The notes under the pieces are model-generated. The model did no database searches. It was given only the letters and a program-made list of their open reading frames with translations, and was not told the origin of the DNA. The position numbers and the translations under genes were made by a program. Shown one piece after another: positions 8,334 through 17,542 of a DNA stretch of 41,912 bases. The first letter of the stretch is position 1. The number at the start of each line of letters is the position of its first letter. Source of the DNA: JAWXCM01 sp034408745 (GTDB lineage: Bacteria; Acidobacteriota; Terriglobia; Bryobacterales; Bryobacteraceae); contig JAWXCM010000356.1 in NCBI GenBank assembly GCA_034408745.1, forward strand, positions 1 to 41,912, in the 5' to 3' direction.

Positions 8334-11300
8334 ATGCAATTCAACAATAAGCCTTCGGTCGCCCTAATGGCCGGAGCCCTGTTTTTAGTCGGGAGCGCTG
8401 GGCTTCCGGGCGCTGAAACAGGTAAGGGCCCGGCTCTCCAGCAGCTCTCCCGAAACCAGAGACTTCCTCTTCCCGATAACACAGAAGTTACGGGTATTGC
8501 CGCGTCGGACCAGAGCGTCTGGTTCCTCGCCGTCGATCGCAGTGCCGATCGCGCCACGCCCGTAGTCTATTCGTGGTCAGTGGAAGGTATTCGGCAATAT
8601 TGGCTTCCGGGTGACGAGTCCGAACGGCTGCAGAGCCCGGTTCTGAGCGCGAGTCGCGCCGGACAGGTCCTGCTGCTGCAGGCGGGCCGCCTCTGGACTG
8701 CTGGCGATTCGACCTTTGCCGCGCTCCCGTCCTTCTCAAAGAGCCCCGTCGCCCGCGTGACCGCAGGCGCTGACGGATTCTGGGCCATGACCATGGACGG
8801 TGACCTCTACTATCTGGCGTCTCTGGCCACCGCAGCCCGTATGATCGGGCATGCCGATGGCACCGTGACCGCTATGACGGCGACGTCCCAGGGCGACCTT
8901 TGGTACGCCTCGGCAAACGGCAGGCTGACGCTGGTGCGCCGCGACGGTTCCACAGGAGAAACACTGAAGGGTTCCGCCGAAGCGTCCGTGAGTGCCCTGT
9001 TCGCCGATGCCAGTGAGCAGCTCTGGGCCGCTTACTCCGATGGGCGCGTCGCCCGGTTCGTGGGCGGTGCGACCGACTGGTTCTCTGCCGATGAAGGCCT
9101 GCCCGGTGGCATCGCAACCCAGATCGCGGCCGACGCCTACGGCAACCTGATGTTGAATTTCGGTGGCTCGGAAGCGGAGACCGCGTGGCTGATGAGCCAG
9201 CCCCGCTCGCTCCGCACCAACCTGGGCGTGCAGTTCCGCCGCTATCCGCTGGACGGGCTGACCGGCGCGGTTCGCACTATCGCCGTCGACCACCTGGGCG
9301 GAACCTGGGTTTCGGTCGGCACTCGAGGCGCGTTCCGCCTTCAGGGTCTGGCCGAGGTTAACTGGCCGCGCGGTGCCGCGCTCAGCAAAAACGATGTCGA
9401 TAAGGCAATCTCCCGCAACGCAGCCATCGCCGGCGCCGCGGCCAAAATTGTTGAGGTCAAGCCGGCAACCTCGTCTGTATCCACGTTCCCGATTCTGCCT
9501 GGAGCCAAGCTCACCGTCCTGAACAGCTCGAAGGGGCTCCCCAAAGACTACATCTCCTGCATCGTCCCGGATCAGGCGAAGAACGTTTATCTCACGTCCG
9601 GCCACTTCGGTTTCGGCCCCGACGCGGACCAGGACAACAGTCCGGCAAACGCCGGCGGCGTTGTGTTTAAGTACGACCACCGCAGCTTCACCCCGCTTGC
9701 CCTGCCCGCCGCAAGCGCGTATCAGGCCTGCGCCTGGGATGCGGGAACGTCCCACATCTGGTTCGGCGGCACCAACGGCGTTTCGAAGTACAACCCGAGC
9801 ACCGGAGCCATCAGCAGTTTCCTGTCCGGCCAGGTCGTCATGGAGATTGCGGTCCGCGGCGGTGAACTCTTCGTGGCCGCGTTCAGCGGTGTCTACCGCC
9901 TCAGCACCGCCACCGGAGCGACGCTCCAGACCTACGCCAGCCCGGATTTGAATCGTACTACGTCGATCGCCTTCAACCCGGGCGGCACCATGTACATCGG
10001 TACCGGCAACGCCACCGACGGTACCCAGAAGACCAATGGTGTGTACAAGTGGAACGGGGCCGCCTTCGAGCGCGAAACGGAGAACATCGCCAACAACTCC
10101 TGGATCCAGGACATCGAGTTCGATAACGCGGGCAACCTGTGGGTGGGGCAGAGGTACGGCGCTATCTATCGCCGCTCACAGGGCGGGACCTGGACGGCAA
10201 TCAACGTCGGCCCCAATGTCGCCGGCTTCTATCGTGTCTATCGGATCAACAAGGACAGTGCTGGCAATCTCTGGCTGAACCACTTCAACTTCGGCGGCGC
10301 GGGTACCCCCAACGCGGGAGCCACTTTCATCGCTGCTGGTCAGGTCGGCGCTGCCAACCCGACCCCGGTGTTGTACGGAACAGCGGTCGGACTCCCGACG
10401 AATGCGATCACGTGGGTCGCCGAAGAAAACGGCGCCTACTGGTTCGGGTCGCCTGGCGGCGGCGCGTGGCGCGCAGGCGGCCCTTACGATCAGGCTGGTT
10501 TCCCCAGGGCACTCACCGCCTTCCCGCACAACAGCTCGCCCCTGCTGGTCGACCTCGACTATGACGGCAAGCTCGACATCGTCACGGCCGACACATCAGG
10601 CCGGATCTACGCTTTTAAGCACGATGGAACACCGCTGTGGACTGTCAACGTGAGCGTGGCGGTGCCGCTGCTTCCGGCCCAGGTCCGCGCGGGTGTCACC
10701 CTCGGCGCTACTTTCGGAAACCCGGCGGTCGATTCTTCGGCCGCGGCTGGCGACGTCGACGGCGACGGTGAAATTGACATCGTCATCGGCGTGGGCGCCC
10801 GAGCGCCTGGCGTTAACCCTGGACAGGGCGGCATCGTCGTCATTAGCCGGCTCGGCGTAGTGAAGCGCTTTATGTACAGCTTCGACATCCGAGCATTCGT
10901 CGACCCGCAGAACAGCAAGGACGGCTTCACCGAATCGGTCTATGCCACCCCGGTGCTGGCCAACATCGACTCCGATCCGGAGCTCGAAATCATGGCCGGC
11001 GCGCTCGACAACCTGCTGTATGCGTGGAACGGCGACGGCTCCCTCGCCTATCAGAAGGACGACGACAATGACGGCAAGCTCGACGAAGACGGCTTCGGCG
11101 ATCAGACTCCGTACACCCCGTTCAACTTCGACGACGACTTCCCGGGCATCCGGTTTGTCGACGACAACGGCGACGGCCTGGTGGACAACTCCTCAGCCGC
11201 CGATGACGACGAAGACACGCTGCTCGACGAAGATTACCCGGAATGGCCGTTCAACGCACGCGACACCGTGCTTGCCTCGGCTGTGGCCTGGGACATCAAC

Positions 11301-13817
11301 GGCGACGGCACCAAAGAACTGATCTTCGGCCATGACTACTCAGGCGGCGTGAACCAGGAATTCGCCCGCGGCGGTGTCCTGCGCGTCCTCACTCCACAGG
11401 GTCAGCAGGTGGCCGGCTTCCCGAAGGGCAACCTCGAGCAGGTGGTCTGGTCCTCGCCCGTTGTGGTCGACCTCGACAACGACGGTCAGTACGAAATCAT
11501 CCACGGCACCGGCCTCGACCTCAGCGACGTTTCCGGTGTGGTCAACGGCAACGCAGTCGGCCAGCTGGTGCATGCGTGGAGAGCCAGCGGCGCGCCTTAC
11601 ATCGCAGCCAACGCGAACGGCAAACTCGCCAACGTGGAAGGCCGCTCGTTCGCCTCCTTCGCGGTGGGCGATCTGGATAATGACAACATTCCGGAGCTGG
11701 TGATCATCACCTCGCCCATGTTCGATGCCCTCGGAGTCAACCTGCTTGCCAGCGGTTCGCCTGCACCCAACCCGCAGACTGACACCGCCGGGCAGAAACT
11801 GTACGTCTTCGACGTGAATGGCAACGTCAAGCCGGGCTTCCCGGTTCGCCCGGTGCCGTTCGTCGCCAACGCATTTGCCGAGTCGTCCCCCATCCTCGTC
11901 GACGTCGACGGCGATGGATTCCTCGACATCATCACCGGCGTTCGCAAGGGACCCATCGTGTTTGACCGGTTCGGCCACGTCCTGCCGGGCATGGGACCGT
12001 TCGAATCGCTGGAAGACGACAACGGCGGGCTCTCCTACACCTCCACCGCCGCCTATGCCGATATCGACAACGACGGCAATGGTGAACTGGTGTGGTCTGT
12101 TCCGGCCGCCAATGACATCGCAGGATCGCTGCGAGTCGTGAAGCTTGGAGCGATGACCTCCAGCTACAACCGCAGCTGGCCACAGGGACGCCGCACCGTC
12201 AATCGCAACGCTGTCTTCGGGCCGATCCTCTCTGTGGTTCAGGGCTGGGAGACGTCAGGCACATTGAACCTGCGCGTACAGGCCTTCGGCGCACGCACTC
12301 CGCTCGCCACCATTGCGGCGAACCTCGCCGCGGTCGGTGGTTCCGGGGCACTGGCGCTGACGCCCACTTTCAACTCCTACTACACCGGAACCCAGTCGGT
12401 GGCCGCGCTTGCAGCTGGACGCTATGAGATCCCGGTCACAATCACGGACGGATCGGGCAAGACCGATACCCAGACGCTGATCTTCATCAAACGCGGTGGA
12501 ACCAAATCGCTGGCCTTCAGCAATACAACGTTGGGCTTCGGCACCTTGACTCAGGGCGCCTCGGCCACACGCCAGCTGACGATGACCAATCTCGGCAGCC
12601 AGGCCATGACGATCAGCAGCATCACCACCACGGATCCCACGCAGTTCATCGCCGACGTACAGAACACACCGGTAGCCACGCGCTTTTCCTGGACTGGCAA
12701 GCAACTTCCAGTGAGTCTGGGCCCTGGTGAAAGCTTCACCATCAACGTTCGCTTCCGTCCCTCGGCCACCGCTGGCGCCCGTGGCGCGAACCTCATCGTG
12801 AACAGCGACGACGCGGCCGGAGCCCGGACAGTGACACTCAATGGATTCGCCACAACCGGAAGCATCGGTTGCTCGGTGACTCTCGATGTCCCTGCCACGC
12901 TCGGCATCCTGCCAAAAGGCGAAGCCAAAGTAATCAGCGTCACCCCGTCCGTGGGTGGTTGCCAGTGGGTTGGCAACCGCGATGTGGAGTGGGTGTCGAT
13001 GTTCAATGACGTGACGTTCGGCAAGATCTATCTGACGGTCTACCCGAACCTGACCGTCGCTCCCAGAACGGCTCGCCTAAACATCAATGGCAATGTGGTG
13101 GTGATCTATCAGGGCAGCTCAGCCGCTCTGACGGAAGTCCAGCGCTACGTCGCTTTCCTCTACTTCTCGTTCTTCGGGCGCTATCCGTCCGATCCGGAAA
13201 TCGCCGGTCACGTCAGTATTCTCGGGGCCAGCCCGACTGACGCGCAGAGACGAGACCGCGCTCTCTTCTTCCTCAACTCGGAAGAGTTCAACAACGCGGG
13301 CAAGTTCTCCGCCGGTCTCTACGTCGGACTTCTCAATCGAGACGCCGAGTACCCCGGCTGGCTCTTCCAGCGCAACGCGCTCGCAACCGGCCTCACCAAT
13401 CCGACCAGCATGGTTTCGGCGTTCCTCGGTACCGCCGAGTACCTCCTGAAATACCCGAACCAAACCCGGGATCAGTTTGTGACCATGCTCTACAATCAGG
13501 TTCTGCTCCGTCCCCCGTCGCCTTCCGAAATCACCTTGCAGACGAATGAAATCAATCGTATGGTGACGCAGGACAGTCGCACGGAGAACTTCGCGCGAAC
13601 CATCATCGCCAGCGGGTTCCTGAACTCAGCGGAATTCCGCCAGGGAACGGGACCTCGCCTCTTCGCATTCCTGCTGTACGCGCTGATGATTCAGCGGGAT
13701 CCGACAACGCCGGAGTTCGAGAACTTCAAGGCGCGCATCCAGGCTAACGGTACCGTGCTCGGCGATCTCATCCTGGAGCAACTCGGAAGGTACGAATCGC
13801 GCCGGACCGTCCTGTAG
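8334..13817 (+). CDS. Giant secreted propeller / FG-GAP / ASH / BACON / DUF4214 protein
   Basis: The product is about 1827 residues from the ATG at 8334 (a TTG at 8322 would add four). After a signal peptide (VALMAGALFLVGSAGLPGA) there is a long beta-propeller-like part to about residue 720. Next come FG-GAP/VCBS-type repeats with calcium loops of the DxDxDG kind, for example DVDGDGEIDI and DLDNDGQYEI; I count about nine to ten between residues 740 and 1240, including an extremely Asp-rich segment near 910-980. An ASH/choice-of-anchor-D-like domain follows (about 1390-1510), then a BACON-like domain (about 1513-1600) and a C-terminal DUF4214 region (about 1600-1780, FFLNSEEF and LYNQVLLRPPS). 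Such proteins are surface or secreted; binding of calcium and of a polymer or partner is likely. It follows the electron conduit in the same direction, so a surface role beside it is possible but unproven. Confidence 0.88.
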   Translation: MQFNNKPSVALMAGALFLVGSAGLPGAETGKGPALQQLSRNQRLPLPDNTEVTGIAASDQSVWFLAVDRSADRATPVVYSWSVEGIRQYWLPGDESERLQSPVLSASRAGQVLLLQAGRLWTAGDSTFAALPSFSKSPVARVTAGADGFWAMTMDGDLYYLASLATAARMIGHADGTVTAMTATSQGDLWYASANGRLTLVRRDGSTGETLKGSAEASVSALFADASEQLWAAYSDGRVARFVGGATDWFSADEGLPGGIATQIAADAYGNLMLNFGGSEAETAWLMSQPRSLRTNLGVQFRRYPLDGLTGAVRTIAVDHLGGTWVSVGTRGAFRLQGLAEVNWPRGAALSKNDVDKAISRNAAIAGAAAKIVEVKPATSSVSTFPILPGAKLTVLNSSKGLPKDYISCIVPDQAKNVYLTSGHFGFGPDADQDNSPANAGGVVFKYDHRSFTPLALPAASAYQACAWDAGTSHIWFGGTNGVSKYNPSTGAISSFLSGQVVMEIAVRGGELFVAAFSGVYRLSTATGATLQTYASPDLNRTTSIAFNPGGTMYIGTGNATDGTQKTNGVYKWNGAAFERETENIANNSWIQDIEFDNAGNLWVGQRYGAIYRRSQGGTWTAINVGPNVAGFYRVYRINKDSAGNLWLNHFNFGGAGTPNAGATFIAAGQVGAANPTPVLYGTAVGLPTNAITWVAEENGAYWFGSPGGGAWRAGGPYDQAGFPRALTAFPHNSSPLLVDLDYDGKLDIVTADTSGRIYAFKHDGTPLWTVNVSVAVPLLPAQVRAGVTLGATFGNPAVDSSAAAGDVDGDGEIDIVIGVGARAPGVNPGQGGIVVISRLGVVKRFMYSFDIRAFVDPQNSKDGFTESVYATPVLANIDSDPELEIMAGALDNLLYAWNGDGSLAYQKDDDNDGKLDEDGFGDQTPYTPFNFDDDFPGIRFVDDNGDGLVDNSSAADDDEDTLLDEDYPEWPFNARDTVLASAVAWDINGDGTKELIFGHDYSGGVNQEFARGGVLRVLTPQGQQVAGFPKGNLEQVVWSSPVVVDLDNDGQYEIIHGTGLDLSDVSGVVNGNAVGQLVHAWRASGAPYIAANANGKLANVEGRSFASFAVGDLDNDNIPELVIITSPMFDALGVNLLASGSPAPNPQTDTAGQKLYVFDVNGNVKPGFPVRPVPFVANAFAESSPILVDVDGDGFLDIITGVRKGPIVFDRFGHVLPGMGPFESLEDDNGGLSYTSTAAYADIDNDGNGELVWSVPAANDIAGSLRVVKLGAMTSSYNRSWPQGRRTVNRNAVFGPILSVVQGWETSGTLNLRVQAFGARTPLATIAANLAAVGGSGALALTPTFNSYYTGTQSVAALAAGRYEIPVTITDGSGKTDTQTLIFIKRGGTKSLAFSNTTLGFGTLTQGASATRQLTMTNLGSQAMTISSITTTDPTQFIADVQNTPVATRFSWTGKQLPVSLGPGESFTINVRFRPSATAGARGANLIVNSDDAAGARTVTLNGFATTGSIGCSVTLDVPATLGILPKGEAKVISVTPSVGGCQWVGNRDVEWVSMFNDVTFGKIYLTVYPNLTVAPRTARLNINGNVVVIYQGSSAALTEVQRYVAFLYFSFFGRYPSDPEIAGHVSILGASPTDAQRRDRALFFLNSEEFNNAGKFSAGLYVGLLNRDAEYPGWLFQRNALATGLTNPTSMVSAFLGTAEYLLKYPNQTRDQFVTMLYNQVLLRPPSPSEITLQTNEINRMVTQDSRTENFARTIIASGFLNSAEFRQGTGPRLFAFLLYALMIQRDPTTPEFENFKARIQANGTVLGDLILEQLGRYESRRTVL

Positions 13818-13838
13818 TCGGAGAGAACGCTGGTGGTG

Positions 13839-13877
13839 AAAGCGGGTCGGGCTGCCTCAGGCGGTCAGGCCCGCTTT
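13839..13877 (+). terminator. Rho-independent terminator after the giant gene
   Basis: AAAGCGGG (13839-13846) pairs perfectly with CCCGCTTT (13870-13877), and the plus strand then runs into a T-rich tract. It starts 21 bases after the stop of the giant secreted protein and overlaps the last bases of the convergent MFS gene. It closes the cytochrome block. Confidence 0.8.
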
Positions 13878-15064
13878 TTCTTTTGCTGCCGCTGTAGTCC
13901 GTCGAACAGAAGAAAGCCAAGCGCCCCAGCGAGCGGAATTACCGACGCGGCCAGGAATGCCTCGTTGTACTGCTTTGCATCGAACAGCCGGCCAATCAGC
14001 GGCATGATCACTGCGATTCCCGCCGACCACGATCCGGCTCCCGTTCCCGCAATCAATCCCGAAGATCCGGTGCCGAATATGGAGGTGGCGTAGGCGATCG
14101 ACAGAATCACGAAAGCCGAAGCGAGGAACATGGCAAAAAACATCGCCACCATCACTGCCGGCACGGACTCAAGGTAGGGAGCTCCTGCCAGCGCGAGGCT
14201 TAGCAGGCCCAGCGCGCCGAATACCCAGCGTCGCCCCTGCGAAGCCACGGGCTGAAAACGGTCGGAGATCCAGCCCCAGAAGAAGTAGCCGACTTCCCAC
14301 CCCAGCGGCGGAATCCACAGCACCTTGCCCAGCTCGGCCTGGCCGAGCTGGCGAACCTGTCCGAGGTACAGCGCCGCGGCATACATAACGAACCCAAGCG
14401 GCGCCGCGCCCAGCGCGTAAAGACAGATGTACGCCCACAACCCTGGGTCGCCGAGCCGTACGGCGCTGCTCCTGCTCTCCAACGCGACTCGTCGACGTGC
14501 AGGTATCCCCCGGCTGGTCCCGAGCCACAGAGCCAGCCAGGCCGCGCCGACAAGTCCGGTAAACAGAAATGCTCCGCGCCACCCGAACGCCAGTCCGATC
14601 GGCGTAATCAGGATCGGAGTAAGAATCGCTCCCAGGGACCCACCACTGTAAGCGAGTGCAATCCCTCTCGACCTCAGGTGTGGAGGCAGTGTCTCCGATG
14701 CCGTGCGTAATCCGCCTGGGAAAGTTGCGCCTTCGCCGAACCCCAGCACCACGCGCGCCGCAAGAAAACCGAAGAACCCGCCGGCGAAGGCGTGTGAAGC
14801 CGATGCGAGACTCCAGATACCGACGGCCACGGCCATTCCAATACGCAATCCAAAGCGGTCGAGGACCACGCCCCATACCGGGTTGCCGATCATGTAGGCG
14901 ACCGAAAATCCAGACACAATAAACCCGTATTGCTGATTGCTGAGATGTGTCTCCCCCAGGATGGTGGGTGCCAGCAGAGCCAGAGTGTTGCGATCGATGT
15001 AGCTGATCAGCGAGACCAGCATCATCGACAGCGCGGGGAACCAGGTACGAAGTGCGAATTGCAA
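13865..15064 (-). CDS. MFS transporter, anion:cation symporter-like
   Basis: This 399-residue protein has the even spread of about twelve hydrophobic segments expected of a major facilitator. Its N-terminal part (SLISYIDRNTLALLAP), the loop motif between TM2 and TM3 (GVVLDRFGLRIGM) and the RVVLGFGEGATFPGGL segment of TM4 resemble the ACS family, which imports organic anions such as hexuronates and glucarate with H+ or Na+. The substrate cannot be told from sequence alone. It ends with a short basic tail. It is convergent to the giant protein gene and divergent from the YjbR-like gene, with only 24 bases between the two starts. Confidence 0.85.
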   Translation of the reverse strand: MQFALRTWFPALSMMLVSLISYIDRNTLALLAPTILGETHLSNQQYGFIVSGFSVAYMIGNPVWGVVLDRFGLRIGMAVAVGIWSLASASHAFAGGFFGFLAARVVLGFGEGATFPGGLRTASETLPPHLRSRGIALAYSGGSLGAILTPILITPIGLAFGWRGAFLFTGLVGAAWLALWLGTSRGIPARRRVALESRSSAVRLGDPGLWAYICLYALGAAPLGFVMYAAALYLGQVRQLGQAELGKVLWIPPLGWEVGYFFWGWISDRFQPVASQGRRWVFGALGLLSLALAGAPYLESVPAVMVAMFFAMFLASAFVILSIAYATSIFGTGSSGLIAGTGAGSWSAGIAVIMPLIGRLFDAKQYNEAFLAASVIPLAGALGFLLFDGLQRQQKKKRA

Positions 15065-15088
15065 GCTAGATGCATGTTACCGTGAGAC

Positions 15089-15457
15089 ATGCAGCCTGCC
15101 CACACCTCCATACTGGAACGTGTACGTGGACTCTGCATGGCACTGCCAGAGGCTACAGAGACGCGCACATTTGGGAACCCCACATTTCAGGTGACGGGGA
15201 AAACTTTTTGTGTTCTGGAGACCTACCGTGGCGAGTTCAGTATCGCCGTAAAAGTAGGAAAGACCGATCAAGCCCGCTTCCTCGGCGATCCTCGTTTTTT
15301 TCGCACGCCTTATGTCGGACGCTACGGCTGGGTGTCGCTGAAATGCGCCGCCGCTCCCATCGACTGGGATGAAGTGAATGTGCTGATGACGGCCAGCTAC
15401 AGGCAGATTGCGCCGCCACGACTCGTGGAAGCGCTCTCAGAACAAACCAAAAACTAA
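15089..15457 (+). CDS. MmcQ/YjbR family protein
   Basis: The 122-residue protein matches the MmcQ/YjbR fold: an N-terminal helix with LPEATE, then TFGNPTFQVTGKTFCVL, a central strand-rich part and WDEVNVLMTASYRQIAPPRL near the C-terminus. The family is small, cytosolic and built like a double-wing DNA-binding domain, but its role is not established. It is monocistronic here, divergent from the MFS gene, and followed by the tRNA on the other strand. Confidence 0.85.
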   Translation: MQPAHTSILERVRGLCMALPEATETRTFGNPTFQVTGKTFCVLETYRGEFSIAVKVGKTDQARFLGDPRFFRTPYVGRYGWVSLKCAAAPIDWDEVNVLMTASYRQIAPPRLVEALSEQTKN

Positions 15458-15484
15458 TCGAGCTGGATGGAATGCCGGAAGGAA

Positions 15485-15560
15485 TGGCGTCCCCAGGGGG
15501 ATTCGAACCCCCGTTACCGCCGTGAAAGGGCGATGTCCTAGGCCCCTAGACGATGGGGAC
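15485..15560 (-). tRNA. tRNA-Glu (TTC anticodon), CCA encoded
   Basis: Read on the minus strand, the 76-base gene has acceptor stem GTCCCCA/TGGGGAC, a D-arm with AGGGGCCTAGGAC, anticodon loop CTTTCAC (anticodon TTC) on a GCC/GGC-closed stem, and T-arm GGGGGTTCGAATCCCCC. The discriminator base G and the CCA end are encoded (15485-15488). All arms close cleanly, so the gene should be functional. It lies between the YjbR-like gene and the small cytochrome gene. Confidence 0.95.
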
Positions 15561-15631
15561 GTGTAGTTGAAAACACGTGGTGCAAACGCGAACGGTCAGC
15601 TTGAGGAAAGAACGACCGAAGCAAAGCAGCA

Positions 15632-15657
15632 GGCCAACACCTAGTGTAGCGTTGGCC
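15632..15657 (-). terminator. Hairpin downstream of the mono-heme cytochrome gene
   Basis: GGCCAAC (15632-15638) and GTTGGCC (15651-15657) form a perfect 7-base stem 28 bases past the stop of the cytochrome gene. On the minus strand it is followed by TGCTGCTTTGC, only mildly T-rich, so termination is plausible but not certain. Confidence 0.45.
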
Positions 15658-15685
15658 CTGTGAAATCGTCAACTTCCAGGCCAAA

Positions 15686-16009
15686 CTAGATGGTTTTCAG
15701 GTAGGCCAGAAGGTCGGTGCGCTCTTCGTCGCTGAGAAGGTCCGCGTACGCAGGCATTCCATTTCCGCCGGCGTTGATCACTGCCTTCACGTTGGCGTCG
15801 TTTGCCGCCTTGCCGTTCTTCAGTTTGGGCTTCTTGTAGAGGCCCTGAAGGGACGGGCCCATCTTCTTTTCAGGCGAATCCACGTTGTGGCACGCCGCGC
15901 ACTGCTCAAAGGTCTCTTTACCCTTTTCGACGTTGCCTTTCGTGTCCTGGGCAAGTGCAGCCCCCGCCATCAGAGCAACAGCACATACAAGGGATGCCGC
16001 TTTCTTCAT
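15686..16009 (-). CDS. Small periplasmic mono-heme cytochrome c
   Basis: The protein has one CAACH heme motif and a distal methionine in GMPAY, the standard class I cytochrome c layout (about 107 residues). The signal peptide MKKAASLVCAVALMAGAALA precedes the mature part. I chose the ATG at 16009 because it begins with MKK; a TTG at 16018 gives three more residues and is better placed for the first of two AGGAG copies upstream, so the start is open. It is a likely soluble electron shuttle in the periplasm. It may deliver electrons to the decaheme conduit 10 kb away, but that link is inference only. Confidence 0.9.
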   Translation of the reverse strand: MKKAASLVCAVALMAGAALAQDTKGNVEKGKETFEQCAACHNVDSPEKKMGPSLQGLYKKPKLKNGKAANDANVKAVINAGGNGMPAYADLLSDEERTDLLAYLKTI

Positions 16010-16039
16010 TGGAATCAAGTACTCCTCTCCTGCGAAAAT

Positions 16040-16067
16040 ATTCTATTAGTCTACACTGTGGACCCAA
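16040..16067 (-). promoter_or_regulatory. Candidate sigma-70 promoter of the mono-heme cytochrome gene
   Basis: On the minus strand TTGGGT (16067-16062) and TAGAAT (16045-16040) stand 16 bases apart, with the -10 matching consensus in five of six positions. The -10 lies about 30 bases before the ATG and the AGGAG copies fall between. The promoter overlaps the first codons of the divergent DUF2064 gene. Confidence 0.45.
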
Positions 16068-16708
16068 CACGAATCGCGATATTCGCCAAAGCGCCGGTCC
16101 CCGGACGGGTCAAAACCCGCCTCATTCCGCCACTCACTCCGGAATCCGCCGCCGCCTTACATCAGGCCTTCGTCCGGGACGTCCTGCTTGTCTGCGAACG
16201 GATCCCCGATGCCGTTCCTGAACTCTGGACGGACATAGATACGGATGCCTGGGACGACCTGAATGTTGCACGTAAACTCCAGATTCCAGGCGACTTGGGA
16301 TTAAAAATGCTTCACGCCGCTGAGTGCGGACTCAAAGAGGGCGCCGGTCGCGTAGTCATCGTTGGCGCCGACTGCCCGACGCTCCCCGCCACCCACCTCC
16401 GGACCGCCGCCTCGTCCGACTGCGATATCGCCATCACGCCAGCCGAGGACGGTGGCTACTGCGCCATCGGCTTCCGGCGCACCCATCCCGCAATGTTCGA
16501 TGGCGTGGAATGGAGTTCATCCGACGCGCTCTCCGGAACCATCCGCGCCTGCCAGGCGGCCGGGCTGACAGTCTCGCTGGGGCCCTTCTGGTACGACATC
16601 GACACTCCGGCCGACCTCGCCCGCCTCGAACTCGATCCGCTGCGCGGTGAAGCTACGCAAGCCTGGTTTATGTCGCAGGCAAGGAGAATCAGTCCTGCAG
16701 AGCGATAA
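16058..16708 (+). CDS. DUF2064 / TIGR04282 family glycosyltransferase-like protein
   Basis: The family has a nucleotide-diphospho-sugar transferase fold. Visible marks are the start IAIFAKAPVPGRVKTRL, which is the family signature, VIVGADCPTLP in the middle (a DxD-type site region) and PAEDGGYCAIGF further on. The product is about 216 residues from the GTG at 16058. The frame is open further upstream but there it runs antisense to the cytochrome gene, so the GTG just before the conserved start is preferred; no good ribosome site is visible. Some relatives are linked to arsenosugar biosynthesis, but no such partner genes are here. It converges on the SirB1 gene with a 20-base overlap. Confidence 0.8.
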   Translation: MDPTRIAIFAKAPVPGRVKTRLIPPLTPESAAALHQAFVRDVLLVCERIPDAVPELWTDIDTDAWDDLNVARKLQIPGDLGLKMLHAAECGLKEGAGRVVIVGADCPTLPATHLRTAASSDCDIAITPAEDGGYCAIGFRRTHPAMFDGVEWSSSDALSGTIRACQAAGLTVSLGPFWYDIDTPADLARLELDPLRGEATQAWFMSQARRISPAER

Positions 16709-17525
16709 GCCGGCGCAGACGTTCGAGCTCGGCCGTCACCTGCCACCGATCCGTGGCATCCGGCGCCAGCCCAAGGTACGAGCGCAGATCGTCGCTTGCC
16801 TCGGCGAACCGGTCCAGTTGCGCCAGACACACCCCGCGCTGCTTGTATTCTTCGGCCGATCCCGGCGCCGACTCAATCAGCAAGTCCAGCACGCGAACCG
16901 CCTTCGAAGGATCGTGCCGCCGCAGATAGACCGCTCGCAGGTTGTTCAGCATCCGAATCGCGATATGTCGCGGCGATACGGGCTGGAGCATGGACCGGTC
17001 ATCGGCCAGCGGCATGTCGGTCGCCTCTCGCGCCAGGTCATAGCACTCTTCCACGGTCAGCAACGCGCCGCCGTGATATGGATCGATGTAGGCGCTCAAG
17101 TCCGGCTCGTCACACGCCACAATGAAGTGGCCCGGCAGTCCGATTCCGTGAAATCTGCGTCCCAGCCGCCGCCCGATCTCCATGTAGACCACCGACAGCG
17201 AGATCGGAATACCCAGCCGCCGCAGCAGAACCTGCTGCAGACAACTGTTGGCCGGGTCGTAATAGTCCGAAGAATTGCCCTGGAACCCGAGCTCTTCAAA
17301 CAGATATTCATTCAGCATTACGACAAAGTCGTCGCCCGGAGTCGCAGGCGTAACACGCTCGGAGAACTCGTTTGCATAAGAATCCAGCAGGATCAGGGAG
17401 GGCGTAATGTCAGGATCGGCTTCTTCAATGGAGCCAATCTGAAGAGCTGCCACATCAAGCGGGACCGCAGAGGCGCCATCGCGAAGCAACTCGCGCAATT
17501 CGAGCATTTCGCAACAGAATACCAT
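16689..17525 (-). CDS. SirB1 family transglutaminase-like / TPR protein
   Basis: The 278-residue protein shows the SirB1 pattern: NEYLFEELGFQGN, then DYYDPANSCLQQVLLRRLGI, then GIGLPGHFIV with the family histidine and AYIDPYHGG, followed by helical TPR-like repeats (about residues 185-265). The fold is transglutaminase-like, but the biochemical role is not settled. It is cytosolic. An internal ATG at 17507 is an equally possible start, and no Shine-Dalgarno sequence decides. It starts 17 bases from the divergent secreted FG-GAP gene. Confidence 0.85.
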   Translation of the reverse strand: MVFCCEMLELRELLRDGASAVPLDVAALQIGSIEEADPDITPSLILLDSYANEFSERVTPATPGDDFVVMLNEYLFEELGFQGNSSDYYDPANSCLQQVLLRRLGIPISLSVVYMEIGRRLGRRFHGIGLPGHFIVACDEPDLSAYIDPYHGGALLTVEECYDLAREATDMPLADDRSMLQPVSPRHIAIRMLNNLRAVYLRRHDPSKAVRVLDLLIESAPGSAEEYKQRGVCLAQLDRFAEASDDLRSYLGLAPDATDRWQVTAELERLRRLIALQD

Positions 17526-17542
17526 TCGGCCGGAGGGCGCTT

